Shown here piece by piece: positions 1-10,453 of a DNA stretch of 23,509 nucleotides (position 1 is its first letter; each line of letters starts with the position of its first letter). The notes beneath the pieces are model-generated. The model was given only the letters and a program-made list of their open reading frames with translations, had not been told where the DNA came from and made no database searches. The DNA lies in NCBI GenBank assembly GCA_008931825.1, contig QXVZ01024268.1, positions 1 to 23,509 of the forward strand, written 5' to 3'. Source of the stretch: Phallusia fumigata. Its lineage: Eukaryota; Chordata; Ascidiacea; Phlebobranchia; Ascidiidae. The position numbers were made by a program, and so were the translations under genes.

Positions 1-833
1 TCAAGCGTGCACTCTAAACCACCCATGTTAATCAATTTCGCCATGTAAACATAAATATTCATCAACTTTAACTTAACTCTAAAATGCAGGTTGCTTGTGT
101 TTCCGGCTTTGCCGTCTCGATCCATTTTCTATTAAACAATGGAAAAAAACATGTTAAACATTTCAAGACAAAGCAAAATGCCTGTACTGACTTGAATAAG
201 AAAACCAAAAACTAGAGGTGACGTTCTCCACACTGCCATTTCACATACACTACCACCCATTAAACGATATTTTCCACCTATAGCATTGGGTCCTTACATT
301 TCTTGGCATTAATTAAAACATAGTTGTTTCTTAAACCATATACACATTGGTCCCAACGACATAAATTTGATAACTGGTAGTGTTGATAATAGGGCGTGGT
401 CAATTTATGAATCGCAACAAAAAATTCAAACACTAGTAAAGAAAAGCCTTCCGAATCCCCAAAACATTTCTAGCACCATGACAATTATAATCTGTATGTA
501 AACTCACAGCCAGACTAACCAATAGGTTGACCTGCAGTCAATCTTTCGTTGAGCATCAGCAAACCGGAATACAAACTCTAAACGACTACTTGCAACGCGG
601 ATTCAGTGATATTAATTCAACAACGTTTCGCCATTTGGAAGAGCAAATGTAAGCGCATATGCTATTGTACCGTAGAGAACTAGCTGCTGCAAATAGGAGC
701 AGAGCGTTTTGTTTACGTGACCAAAGCTTGAGTTTTACAAATTGAATGACTAAGCAAACTAAGCAGCACGAAAGAATATCTTATGTCCGAGAGAATATCT
801 AGTGTTTTATACGTAAAGCAGTGGTATAGTATT

Positions 834-1164
834 AACCGCTGGGCTGCGCCTGTCGCATAACATGTCAATCACTCCCTACGCGTGGAGATTTGTTGCGTTT
901 TCGATACAACTAAATAGTAATGATTTATACTGACCAAACTAATCATCAAAAAGGAAGTAATATAGTTGCTGTGACGCACTCTTCTCTACATCTCGATATA
1001 GCAAACGAATTGAGGTTACCACCGCGCATTTACAGCTTAACTTTAGTCGGCGAAGCACCAACCTTGCTCTGTGTGAAGTAGCAGCCTAGCATCCAGTTAT
1101 CAACCACCGCTTGGGTCGTAAACTCGTCAATTACTCCCTTTGTGTCGCTACGTTTGCGTTTGGG
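834..1164. repeat. Weak local duplication
   Basis: ATGTCAATCACTCCCTACGC (about 861) and CGTCAATTACTCCCTTTGTG (about 1123), each followed by a TTTGCGTTT-like string, suggest two diverged copies about 260 bp apart. The rest of 150-1430 shows scattered array fragments but no frame or RNA gene I can support. Confidence 0.35.
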
Positions 1165-1435
1165 GTAGAAAAGGTAGCGTTAAACACTCATTCATGGGGC
1201 TGAAATTTTACGCAACCTATAAGCACCCTATAAATGTACATCATTATGAATTTCAATATTTAGATAATTACGAAGTATGGGTAAACCGATAGGTCAACTG
1301 GAGTCAAAAATAGACAACATCAGTTACTTATCAAACATGTGCACAGATTTAAATTAAGTAAAGACATTTTTGATTAAACGGTGGAAACATTCCGGCGGCA
1401 ACAGTAAACGAAAAAAATAGTAAAAAGGTAATTAC

Positions 1436-1527
1436 TTTGGTTAGCATTGGAGTCGGGGATCCCGGTAATCTTACAAGAAAACGCCCCAATCCGATTTGTA
1501 TCCTTGACAGCGCCAAGACTCAAGTTC
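1436..1527 (-). other. Exon-like block, open (phase 2 to 1)
   Basis: Bounded on the minus strand by TTTTTGTTTCAG and by AAA|GTAATT. It is 92 nt and open for 30 codons, starting NLSLGAVKDTNRIG and containing GAFSCKITG. The spacing of G, aromatic residue and cysteine resembles the end of an Ig-type fold, but this is only a resemblance. A type-2 hairpin lies 64 bp upstream at 1591-1622. It may be a real exon of a minus-strand gene or a lucky open relic. Confidence 0.35.
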
Positions 1528-1590
1528 CTGAAACAAAAATAACAGACAGAAAAATGCAAACTATCACTTGTAAAGCAAAAACATATTGCG

Positions 1591-1622
1591 AAGGCTAAAC
1601 AGTGTGCACCCTGCTTAGCCTT
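1591..1622 (-). other. Type-2 hairpin with GTGCAC loop
   Basis: Arms AAGGCTAAACAG and CTGCTTAGCCTT around TGTGCACC. On the minus strand the single difference is a G-U pair. It lies 64 bp upstream of the 3' splice-like site at 1527. Confidence 0.7.
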
Positions 1623-1657
1623 CAGCAGTCGAATATAAACGGGTCACAGTCAATTAC

Positions 1658-1737
1658 CTGTTGGACATTAAAAACGTTCGATCCAAGCAGTTCTTCATGA
1701 AATAATGGTCTTCTGGAAGCGATGCTGGTATGAAGTT
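1658..1737 (-). other. Exon-like block class A, open (phase 0 to 2)
   Basis: Preceded by TATACCAG and followed by CAG|GTAATT on the minus strand. It is 80 nt, open, and encodes a segment containing PEDHYFMKNCLDRTFLM. Recognisable copies at 8305-8371 and near 3906-3951 contain stops in the same frame. A type-1 hairpin lies 108 bp upstream, as in other copies of this class. Confidence 0.35.
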
Positions 1738-1844
1738 CTGGTATAAAAAACGTAAAAATGTCAACGTAAAAACCGATCGCTGCATTAAATTATGCATCCA
1801 AGTTACAGAAATTTGATTGTACACATATGTATTTTAAAAACAGT

Positions 1845-1869
1845 GGCGGTCAAGCGTGCACAAACCACC
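1845..1869 (-). other. Type-1 hairpin with GTGCAC loop
   Basis: Arms GGCGGT and ACCACC (G-U on the minus strand) around CAAGCGTGCACAA. It sits 108 bp upstream of block 1658-1737. A truncated partner occupies bases 1-24 of the window. Confidence 0.55.
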
Positions 1870-2180
1870 CCTGTTACTCAATTTCGCCATGTAAACAGCT
1901 ATATCTATCAACATCGACTACTACAAACAAATATTGTTTTGTGTTTGAACGTGGGAACAATAATTATTATCCGGAATTTACGAAAAAGGGTAAAAGAACT
2001 GGTATATGATTTCATAGGGTTACAGATAAGAAAAAATGGTAAGAACCACTACACTAGAGGGAGCCATCCACCAAGGCTTTGCATTTCCTAAGTTAGTGAC
2101 AATCCGCGACTTGACCACCCACTGAAGTCAATTCATCAGGGACAATCGGTTCATAATCTATTCACCATGTCACCACTTTC

Positions 2181-2331
2181 ACTTATGTAACCCTATCAAT
2201 ACAGAAACCTTTCGTTTGTGGTGTTTGCAAGCATGCATCATGTTTGATTCTTTTGAGACAAACGAGCGGTGGAGCAATGGGGTCAAACGAAACAGATGGC
2301 ACAACTCCTTGATCACATCTACCAGTCATAA
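2181..2331 (-). other. Cysteine-containing open segment, possible exon
   Basis: After a minus-strand AATGTTCAG (a possible acceptor, with a pyrimidine stretch further upstream) the frame is open for about 50 codons, containing GRCDQGVVPSVSFDP and APPLVCLKRIKHDAC, and ends at TAA near 2181. I do not recognise the family. The composition looks coding and I saw no other copy in the array. No strong donor is visible, so it would have to be a terminal exon. Confidence 0.25.
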
Positions 2332-2776
2332 AAGTTTCATCTAAATTCACTGAACATTTCATTTGCATGGACAAGTTGCAGGGTAGAAAAAAGGAAAAAC
2401 AAACGCAGTGAAAACAATACGTCTCCCCTCCGGGAATTCATAAGCAAGGTTACAACTACACTATTACATCTTGATTTGAATCAGCGAAACGACCGCTTTG
2501 TCGCTTAGTTTCTTAAAGATTGCTGTTTTCAAAGTTTACGTTATGGGGGCCATTGAGTTAACCGATGTATCAACTGGTGTTGTTCAGAACTTTAATTACC
2601 CATATATCCTGTGTGCAAACTCAAGACGATGAAACGTCTTTTCAGACTAAACGGTGGGAATACGCCGTTTTCAGAAAAAAAAAGAAAGCAAACAGAGGAA
2701 GACAAAATGTATCCCCTTTATGGAAGAGGACCCATACAAAAGTTGTCAAGGCACATAAACATGCTTGTTTACTTAC

Positions 2777-2895
2777 ATTTTGATACGCGATGCATCTGAT
2801 CACGATGATGCATATCAACCAGATTCCTCCATTGATTTTGTCAGTGCAGCATTTCCAATCCGTTTGATATTCTGAAGTCGTCTTTAAGACACAAT
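2777..2895 (-). other. Exon-like block class C, open (phase 1 to 0)
   Basis: Bounded by a TTTTGTTGCAG-type acceptor (plus strand CTGCAACAAAACTGAC) and donor GTAAGTAAAC. It is 119 nt, open for 39 codons, with SEYQTDWKCCTDK followed by a hydrophobic NGGIWLICIIVIRC. The copy at 5226-5311 keeps the hydrophobic part in the same register (NGEIWLIYIIVIRC). Together with 1658-1737 and 1436-1527 the phases chain 1-0-2-1, totalling 291 nt or 97 codons. Confidence 0.4.
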
Positions 2896-3091
2896 CTGCA
2901 ACAAAACTGACAACAGCATTCGAATTTAATGTACAAGCTTAACGAAATTTAAGGTCCTCGCGCATTCCAATTCAGTAATGGCATTTAAGATCAATACCGA
3001 TAGTCTTGCTTAACAGCTAGTTCACAACTTTTTTCCACACCAATTGAATCCTATCGTGATTTAAACTGCTGTTTAGGCAAATTATATTAAA

Positions 3092-3227
3092 GTGGACACT
3101 TCCACCGATGCTGATAACCGAATGTTTAACGGAACACAAGTGACATGCGAAATGGTAAGTGCAACATGCAAATCATGCAAAAATCAACGCCGAGCTCGCT
3201 ATTCGTCGCAGCAACGGGGAAGTGTTT
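3092..3227. repeat. Array anchor repeat, copy 1
   Basis: Starts GTGGACACTTCCACCGATGC and ends AGTGTTT. It is the first of six copies that set the 2.4 kb period. A short frame is open on each strand here (plus TDADNRMFNGT; minus PVAATNSELGVDFC), so the frame alone does not decide a coding strand. Confidence 0.85.
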
Positions 3228-3394
3228 GCAGATTTTTATTTTATATTCTATTAATTTATATACATTTAATGCTTGGTATATTGAAATCGCAACATTAACA
3301 AAGCACAACGTTTTAACAGCGTAAACAACACTACTTTGCCTTTAGAAATTTGTAACGTATTCTATTCTGCGCCTAGTGACTTTAGTTTACTTAC

Positions 3395-3485
3395 TTTAGC
3401 ATTTGAATCCTTGTACACTAGTTCCAATCGAATTTTCAACAAGTTTCCCGCATGCAGATGTCTTTTAGTCGTTCGAAACAAAAAT
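3395..3485 (-). pseudogene. Exon-like block class C, broken
   Basis: GTAAGTAAAC donor and TTGTTATGTTGCAG acceptor are both present, 91 nt apart on the minus strand, but the phase-1 frame hits stops (TGA, TAG). Splice signals outlived the reading frame. Confidence 0.4.
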
Positions 3486-3765
3486 CTGCAACATAACCAA
3501 CAAGTTGTATGTGCCGAAAATATGTCCAGAATTTTTCGTCAATGAATTTAGGATTCATTCTGTAGGCGGGATATATATATTTTGGCTGCACATTTGTCGC
3601 TCAGTTTTTACGTTCCTGCCCCGCAGCTAGGGACTGATTTGCAACTAACAAACTAGATCTGAGTCGTACGTTTAACATGTTACAATAACATTATTGAACA
3701 CAAAAGCCGAAACATTTAAGTTTACACAAAACAGCAATCAATTCTCATAACCATTTTGCACCTAC

Positions 3766-3851
3766 CAGAGGCGTATGGTTGACAGTAATTACGGCCGGAC
3801 GTCAAGTTCTTTCCATCTTGTTCTCCAGCACCCGAATACACGAGGACTCTT
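3766..3851 (-). other. Exon-like block, open (phase 2 to 1)
   Basis: Minus-strand acceptor TCGTTTCGCAG and donor TCTG|GTAGGT enclose 86 nt open for 28 codons, containing VLVYSGAGEQDGK and SGRNYCQPYAS. The block at 16008-16086 has the same CGCAG acceptor and a similar start (GVFMYSSATG), so the two may be diverged copies of one exon. Confidence 0.35.
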
Positions 3852-4045
3852 CTGCGAAACGAAGCTGACTAGAGTTTATCGTCCGTTGTGCAACAGGCCG
3901 TCCAGTCCCTGCAGTCCTATATGCAACAATGGTATCCTGGAGGCAAGTTCCAAAAAAGATAAAACGCAGAAATGTCAACGTACAATATTCGCTGTATTTA
4001 ACTATACATCAAAGTTATCGAAAAAAATGTAAATTAATATGCAGG

Positions 4046-4073
4046 GGCGGTTAAGCGTGCACTCTCAACCACC
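4046..4073 (-). other. Type-1 hairpin with GTGCAC loop
   Basis: GGCGGT and ACCACC arms, GTGCAC at 4057-4062. It sits about 95 bp upstream of a broken class A block whose acceptor AG has become GG. Confidence 0.55.
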
Positions 4074-4376
4074 CCGATAACATAATTTCCCTATGTACGT
4101 ATAAATATATGTCAACTTAACTTTAGGAATGTAGGTTGCGTCTGTTTTCTTCTTTGCCGTCCCAATACATTTCCTGCAAAAAATTAAACAATGCAAAAAA
4201 ACTTAAATGATATTTTACACATATTGCATTGTTAGTTATTACGTTCAATACCTCAGTAACAACATTTTGACCTTTGACAGACCAAATATAGGCTTTTGGC
4301 CAAATCTCCTGCAGAAACCCATTGTAAATAAGAGCAGAGTTGTTGTAACGCACCGTCTNGACTTTAGTTTACTTAC

Positions 4377-4485
4377 ATTTATCATTTTGATCCTTCTGTA
4401 ACGTACACTGGTTTCAATCGAATCTTATTTTCAACACGCTTCCGAAATGGAAGTGTTGTTGGATGGTTCGAAGATTGACGAAAAT
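4377..4485 (-). other. Exon-like block class C, nearly open
   Basis: Acceptor TTGTGTTGCAG and donor GTAAGTAAAC enclose 109 nt. The phase-1 frame is open until two stops at the very end and includes RKRVENKIRLKPVYVTEGSK. The block's position and borders match other class C copies; the sequence is strongly diverged. Confidence 0.35.
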
Positions 4486-5225
4486 CTGCAACACAATCAA
4501 CAAGTTTGTATGTGGCCGTCTTTGTGTCTGGAATCTTTTTAATTGTTCATATAAAGCTAAAAATTGGCTTTAAGATTCATCAGGTAGGCGGAATACTTTG
4601 TTTTGCTGCACATTTGACCCTCCATTTGCCGACACTTACTTTGAGGACGTTACGTTCCTGCCTTGCAGCGAGTGAACTTCTTTTCTTCCTATTCTCTCTC
4701 ACCTGAAACAAAGTAGAAACAGTACTGGGAATTCTATGCGGTAAACATGCGCAGACAGGCAAATGTACGTTATACAGTCTTCCCATCCTCGACCCGAAAT
4801 ATATTGTATTTAATGCTAGTTTTAAGACCAACGTTGGCATAGTGTAGTAACCACTTTACATTTTACCGATTCCAGATGTACACTTTTACGTTGTTCTGAC
4901 TGACGTGTCAAAATTTTGTGTTTAGTGAAATGCTGTCTTTGTTTTTTGACTGTTCCTTAGCTTCAGAAGAACAGACTTGTTTCTGTATGACAATCTAGGA
5001 TTTCGACTTGCAACTTCTTTGAAACGTGGTCAACCACTCTCTTCCAAAACCCTTATTTTCACCGAGTTGGAACTACACGCAACGCAAGTGCCTTTTTCTG
5101 TTTGGTTGTGGTGGCGGTCGAGCAGCATGTGGTTGCAGTGAACATATGCTGTGCGAGTACCTGGAAGCAAAAGGATCCAACAGCAGTACTGTGCAACAAA
5201 AAACAACAATGTGTTGTTTACTTAC

Positions 5226-5311
5226 ATTTGACATGTGATGCATCTGATCACGATGATATATATCAACCATATTTCTCCATTGTTTTTCCGGTCAGTCTTT
5301 GAAAAACAAAT
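5226..5311 (-). other. Exon-like block class C
   Basis: Acceptor GTTAGTTTTGTTGCAG and donor GTAAGTAAAC enclose 86 nt. The frame with NGEIWLIYIIVIRC matches the hydrophobic part of the 2777-2895 block, giving two copies that agree on the register. Confidence 0.35.
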
Positions 5312-5546
5312 CTGCAACAAAACTAACAACAGTATTTAAGTTAAATATAGAAGTCTGAAGAAATGTAAGGTGTAGTTAGCATTTCTCGCGCATTCCAATA
5401 CGGTAAATGCGTTAACAAAATATCACAATACTACTGCTTCTGCTAATTTGGTTCATATTTAACATTTGTTAAACCCGTTAACCCATAGTTTGATATTTTC
5501 TTGACATTTTAAGATTTGTGTGATTTAAATGGAAAATTATTTTGAC

Positions 5547-5673
5547 GTGGACACTTCCACCGATGCTGACAACCGAATGTTCAACAAAACAAACTTAACA
5601 TGCACAATAGCAGGTGCAACATGCAAAAATCAACACCAGAATCGCCATTCGTCGCAGCAACAGGAAAGTGTTT
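5547..5673. repeat. Array anchor repeat, copy 2
   Basis: Same anchor, 2455 bp after copy 1. It lacks 9 bp in the middle relative to copy 1, where the short AAATCATGC motif is missing. The plus frame stays open. Confidence 0.85.
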
Positions 5674-6331
5674 GGGAAATTTAATTAAATTTTACATTGA
5701 TATTAATTTATGTAAGGTTAGCATGGCTCATTGCAACTTTAAGAAACTGCGTTTTATTCGCCTTCAACATTTTGTATTGTATCCTATTCAACTCTTAGTT
5801 CTCTCGCACCCGACTACACGAAGACGCTTCTACGAATCAAAGCAGAAGCAGTACTGGGAATTCTACGCGCTATGCAATGTTAGTTTTCAACACGTTTAAA
5901 CACAGCGACATGCTAAGACTGGATCGTTATACCGCCTTCCAATGTACGACTTAAAACATTCCAATTAACAGCTAGTTGAATAATCATCTTTTACTCGCCT
6001 GTTTTTTTCCTTTGTTTGGGAATTTCACAGGAGCTTACGTACGAACAATGTTTCTCCAGTTCAAATGTCTTGATAGTGGTGGTACGTTTTACCACCAATA
6101 CGAATGTGTGACCTATATGACAAAAAACAAAAAATTATTATTGCGTAATAAGACATTGCGTTATGCTAAGTGAACGCATTAACAGGGGGCATTAGTTGAG
6201 TTTACCTGGCGGAAATGTAGCTCTGTCGTACTTACATAGACAAGTCGTCATTTCCGTATTCTGCGAAATATAGATAAACAGCACCAGGAATTCAACACAT
6301 TGTATAACAACTGATTTAAACGTCTTAACTT

Positions 6332-6368
6332 GGTAAGAAAGGATAAGTGCACATTACACTGTCTTCCC
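6332..6368 (-). other. Type-4 hairpin with GTGCAC loop
   Basis: GGTAAGA pairs with TCTTCCC with one mismatch, TAA/TTA close the loop, and GTGCAC is at 6347-6352. It lies 72 bp upstream of a TTTCGCAG acceptor at 6260. Confidence 0.5.
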
Positions 6369-6462
6369 ATGCTTGATCAAAAATACATTGAATTTATTGC
6401 TATACATAGGATTAACTTTCACTTGCCTTGTTTCGTGCATGTTACAATTCAAACAATTTCAC

Positions 6463-6551
6463 CAGGGCCATCTTCGGTATCGACAATGTTTAAGTTCAAA
6501 TATATCCCGGCGGCAAGATGTGGTTGCAGTAAACAGAAGTCGCACGAGTAC
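6463..6551 (-). other. Exon-like block, open (phase 2 to 1)
   Basis: Minus-strand TTTTGTTTCAG acceptor and CCTG|GTGAAA donor enclose 89 nt open for 29 codons, containing YSCDFCLLQPHLAAG and NLNIVDTEDGP. Related starts occur at about 5150 (SICSLQPHAA) and about 6810 and 16350 (broken). A type-3 hairpin lies 90 bp upstream at 6641-6672. Confidence 0.35.
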
Positions 6552-6628
6552 CTGAAACAAAATAATCCAAAGGCAGTAACGTGCATTTGATAATTTGTCA
6601 AAACTTACAAAACAACAAATTACATTTC

Positions 6629-6682
6629 GGTATAGGCCCTGAAGCAAACCAGTGTGCACCCTGGTTTACTTCGTATTATACC
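6629..6682 (-). other. Type-3 hairpin with GTGCAC loop, extended stem
   Basis: Inner arms GAAGCAAACCAG and CTGGTTTACTTC pair over all 12 positions on the minus strand, with one U-G. An outer GGTATA/TATACC stem extends it. The loop is TGTGCACC. This is the best hairpin in the window. Confidence 0.8.
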
Positions 6683-6898
6683 AGTTGATCTTTAGTTAGA
6701 TTGTATGGAATTTTAGATCTACTTGCCTGTTTTACACAAGATATTTGACGACCTTTCTCCAGTTATGTGGTCGAGCAATTGGTGGATGATCCGGAAACAT
6801 CAATCAGAAGTTGCACGAGGATCTGAAACGAAAAGATCCAACATCAGAAGTGTTGCATTGAATAAAACTCACAAAACAACAATTCGGTGTAAGTTGTA

Positions 6899-7215
6899 AG
6901 TCGTCTTTGGACTGTACCGCCCTTCACAACCTTCGACGCGAGTTGCAAACGAAAAATGACACATCGCACGCAGCAGAACTATGTGAGTTCGCCTTTTTCT
7001 TTTTTCGTTCTTCTTCTCGACCAATCAAAACGCGTTCCCTTAAAACGTCACAGGAGCGCTCTTGAGCAGATTGCAGCGAGGGGCAAAGCGCCTAAAAACT
7101 TGGCGGTCAAATTGGCGTGACGTGGTGTGATTTGGATTTGCGCTTGTGACATCACAATACTTGCCGGAAGCTGGAAGCGGCCTTTTGCATCGTTAAGACT
7201 GCAAGTGTTTAAAAC
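6899..7215. repeat. GC-richer CRE-like repeat module, copy 1
   Basis: Shares an ordered set of blocks with 16529-16870: TTCGTCTTTGG-like start, CGAGTTGCAAA, CTTTTTC, CGACCAAT(C/T)AAAACG, AACGTCACAGGAGCGCTCTT, AGGCAAAGCGC, TGACGTGGTGTGATTTG, GGCGCTTGT. The two ACGTCA/TGACGT cores resemble CRE elements, so it may be a duplicated promoter or a mobile fragment. No coding frame is shared convincingly. Confidence 0.7.
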
Positions 7216-7717
7216 AAAAATCTTTAGGTTGTGCAATAAAGTTTAAAAAACGTTTATAGCGAACTGTGGATCACGCCCACATTGAATCAACAGCTTTGAT
7301 ACTTAATGTTTAGTCAATTTTATGTGTAGTGCCAATTTCAGTTTTTTTGCGATTTTACACAGAAAACAAAAGCGGCTTAAAAGCAATAGTGTCCGGGCCT
7401 TATCGATAATTGTCATTACTCACACGATTTTTGTAATGCAGCTGTATTTGTGATTGCTAATGCCATATTCGTTTTTCAAACAAGGGCTTAAAGGTCAGAT
7501 GGTAGATGTTTTGTTGTCACAGACGAGGCAATCATTGATGGCAACGACGGCCTAGGGAACCTGAATAGCCAGAGAACTAAGATAATAATACAACGCAACT
7601 ATCCTGTTGTAGTACAATTGTTTGCCTGCCAGCAAAATCACGTGATGGTGTCAAAAGCGTGGCGTACGGGTTTGCGTGTTCGGTGCGAATTTGCATGGAA
7701 TATGACTGTTTACTTAC

Positions 7718-7829
7718 ATTTGTCATGTGATGCATCTCTGCATATCAACCAGATCCTCCATTGCTTTTTTTGTTCGTGCAGCCTTTCCAATCCGTTTGAT
7801 ATTCCGGATCCATCTTTAATAAAACAAAT
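7718..7829 (-). pseudogene. Exon-like block class C
   Basis: Acceptor GTTAGTTTTGTTGCAG and donor GTAAGTAAAC enclose 112 nt. One frame is open across it (GISNGLERLHEQKKQWR), while the EYQTDWK frame seen at 2777-2895 is recognisable but stops. Different copies keep different frames, which argues for decay. Confidence 0.35.
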
Positions 7830-8046
7830 CTGCAACAAAACTAACAACAGCATTCAAGTTTAATATACAAGCCTAACGAAATATGAAGTGTTAAGGTTTC
7901 TCACGCATTTCAATGCAGCAAATGCGATGACATAAAGTATTGCTTATGCTAGTTTTGCTATCTATTTCACACTTAGTTAGGTGACCTGACAGTTTATTAT
8001 TGTGATTTAAACGGTTTTGCTGGGGAGAATTGGGTAATACTTTAAT

Positions 8047-8182
8047 GTGGACACTTCCACTGATGCTGACAACCGAATGTTGAACGGAACACACGTGACA
8101 AGCAAAACAGCAGGTGCAACATGCAAATCATGCAAAAATCAACACCGGGCTCGCTATTGGTCGCAACAACAGAGAAGTGTTT
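8047..8182. repeat. Array anchor repeat, copy 3
   Basis: Same anchor, 2500 bp after copy 2 and closest to copy 1 (shares CATGCAAATCATGCAAAAAT). Both short frames are still open. Confidence 0.85.
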
Positions 8183-8304
8183 ACACAATTATATTTAATT
8201 TGATAATACGTTAATTAATATACTTTTAATTAGGGCTGTTGCAACTGGTAAAACCGCGTAATTTCTCGACCATTCAAAGAACGTGCTTGAAAACAATAAA
8301 TTAC

Positions 8305-8371
8305 CTGTTGTGCATTAAGCCGTCCGATCCCTGCAGTTCTACATGCAATAATGATCTCCTGAAATCGAGTT
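8305..8371 (-). pseudogene. Exon-like block class A, broken
   Basis: TTTTTTTCTATCAG acceptor and CAG|GTAATT donor enclose 67 nt related to 1658-1737 (shared DHY, NC and DRT residues), with two in-frame stops. A type-1 hairpin lies 106 bp upstream. Confidence 0.4.
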
Positions 8372-8476
8372 CTGATAGAAAAAAACACAGAAATGTCAAC
8401 GTAAAAAAATTTTCGCTGTATTTAATTACGCATCGAACTTATCGAAGCTTGATGGAGGAAATATTGTAAAGAAAGA

Positions 8477-8503
8477 GCGGTCAAGCGTGCACTCTTAACC
8501 ACC
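8477..8503 (-). other. Type-1 hairpin with GTGCAC loop
   Basis: GCGGT and ACCAC(C) arms, GTGCAC at 8487-8492. It lies 106 bp upstream of class A block 8305-8371. Confidence 0.55.
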
Positions 8504-8544
8504 CCTGTTACATTATGTAGACATAAATATGTATCAACTTCAAC

Positions 8545-8601
8545 TTAACTCCAAAAATGCAGGTTACTTCTGTTTTCTTCTTTGCCGTCTCAATCCATTT
8601 C
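8545..8601 (-). other. Exon-like block class D
   Basis: Begins after GTTTCACAG on the minus strand and reads KWIETAKKKTEVTCIFG, with GTTAAG as a possible donor. Copies with intact acceptors end at plus positions 128, 4173, 8601, 9852, 11645, 12616 and 14107. The copy at 4173 reads KCIGTAKKKTDATYIPK, the one at 11645 ESITVTEKDTKGITDQ, and the one at 12616 ITVTKKETKGITNQTTC. Seven retained acceptors and partly retained frames suggest a once-coding exon. The exact 3' end is uncertain. Confidence 0.35.
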
Positions 8602-8808
8602 CTGTGAAACAAATGCATGAAATTATGTAAAACGTTGCAAGGCAGAACACAATGCATAGTACACTGGCTTGAATAAGAACACCAAAAACTAGAGGTGGCG
8701 TTCTCCACATTTTCTGCCATAAACATGTCGATGAGTACCATACGGCAGCGCAGCAGGACTAACAATGAAAACAAATAAAATAAAGTTGCTGTAAAGCGCA
8801 CACATTAG

Positions 8809-8981
8809 CAAACCTGCGGCAAATACCTTATTGAGCAATTTCCCAAACGGAAAAATGAAAGAAGTCGTAGATGGCAAGATTATCCGCTTACTGCTTGACA
8901 ATCATGAACTGAAAGTTGTCTATACGAAGGAAGAAGAACTCTCCTCCCAATCCAAGTTGCCAAAAGTTCGCTTTCTCAGTG
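8809..8981 (+). other. Plus-strand open segment with AG...GTAAGT borders
   Basis: Between ACACATTAG and G|GTAAGT the plus frame is open for 57 codons with a coding-like composition (MKEVVDGKIIRLLLDNHELK, TKEEELSSQSKLPKVRF). Homologous array copies at about 9610, 10985, 13490 and 14310 are closed in this frame; an 8-bp deletion unique to this copy creates it. It is therefore probably fortuitous, but it competes with the minus-strand interpretation here. Confidence 0.25.
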
Positions 8982-9078
8982 GTAAGTTAAGGAAGTTCCT
9001 AAACCAAAAACACACCAAAGACAGAAAGGTAACAAATCATCTCCATACACCGTCTGATGCAAATCAATTCTCGTGGCA

Positions 9079-9110
9079 AAGGCGAACCGGTGTGCACCCT
9101 GTTAAGCCTT
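9079..9110 (-). other. Type-2 hairpin with GTGCAC loop
   Basis: AAGGCGAACCGG and CTGTTAAGCCTT arms, imperfect, around TGTGCACC. It lies 81 bp upstream of a TTTAG acceptor at 8998. Confidence 0.55.
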
Positions 9111-10234
9111 TTACCTAAACAAACTTTGTTTTGCCACTAGATCGTAGAACGTTTGCTCAGCACCGAGTTGATTTCATCGTTTGTTCTTTCATATCCCAGT
9201 TGAAAGTAAGCAGTGATGTTCTCCTGTGGTCAGTGCTGGTCAAATGTGCTAAAGAAAAAAAGCGCAGAAATAACAAAGCGAGAAGTAGAACGCTATTAGT
9301 GACGCATTGTGACCGACAAAAAGTGTTTAGACAATCAATGCAATTGGCGTACAAGGGGTGGTCAGCGATCCATTTGATATTTCGGAAAGGTGTTGGGCAG
9401 ACATCTGCAACAAAACTAACAACACATTTAACTTTGGGTAATTAGGATTATTTCCTAATAATTGTGAGTCTACGTACACGTTGACTTGAATCTCGTTTCC
9501 GCTGTTGTTTCGAAATTCATCTAGCGCTTGGAACGGATATGGACAAAAATCTGCAACAAAATCAAATCGTTGCATTTGTACCGAATTTGTTGTACATCGT
9601 TCGATGTGTAAGTCCTGGATAACAAGATTATCCGTTGATGCTCGACTTACGTCCAATTATGAGCTGCTGGTTGTCCATACAAATTATTTGTCGATGTAAA
9701 GCTCACCTTGTCTGTGGTAAATTAAAGCTGAAACAAGTCGGTCAGTTTAAATTTAAGAAATTGAATTACGTTCAATTAGTTACATGCAAAAATATTTCAA
9801 TTACCTGTTATAATGCCGATTGTCATGTTTCTTCGTCGCAGTATTGCATGCTCTAAAAACAGTAAAATCCAGAAAATAATGTGATCGACAAACCTGAGTT
9901 GTCCGTCTTAAATCCCAGTAGGTCTCTAGAAGAAAAACAGCGCAAAAATAATAAAGCGAGTAACATAACGATATCAGCAATGCACAGTTATTGAAAATTG
10001 TGTTTAGGACAATTAATGTAATTTGCGTGTAAGGGGTGGTCAGTGTGCAATCTGTACCACGCATTCACTTTAATTCACTTGACGCCAAAAATGTGTTCGA
10101 TGCTTCGAGCAAAGTTCATGTACCGGATTCCTCCATTGGCGAGTTTGATTTCCTGAAACAAAAACATACCACAGACAGAAACATGCAAAATCATCTTTAT
10201 GCACCGCCTATTGCGAACCATTTTGTATGTCGCG

Positions 10235-10266
10235 AAGGCGAAACAGTGTGCACCCCGTTTAGCCTT
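10235..10266 (-). other. Type-2 hairpin with GTGCAC loop
   Basis: AAGGCGAAACAG and CCGTTTAGCCTT arms. On the minus strand there is one G-U and one U-C mismatch. It lies 83 bp upstream of the TTTTTGTTTCAG acceptor at 10152. Confidence 0.7.
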
Positions 10267-10453
10267 TAGCAACGAATTTTGCTGATCATAACAACTAATT
10301 GATCGTAGAACATCATCTTTTATTTTAGCTTGCAATATCATAACTGAATGATTTTTTGCACTCGAATATAGCAAATGTGTTTAAGTTTAGTTTTAAAACT
10401 GAACTACAATGTGTTTGAAATATTATGTTTGGGCAACGCGTTTATATTTTGAT

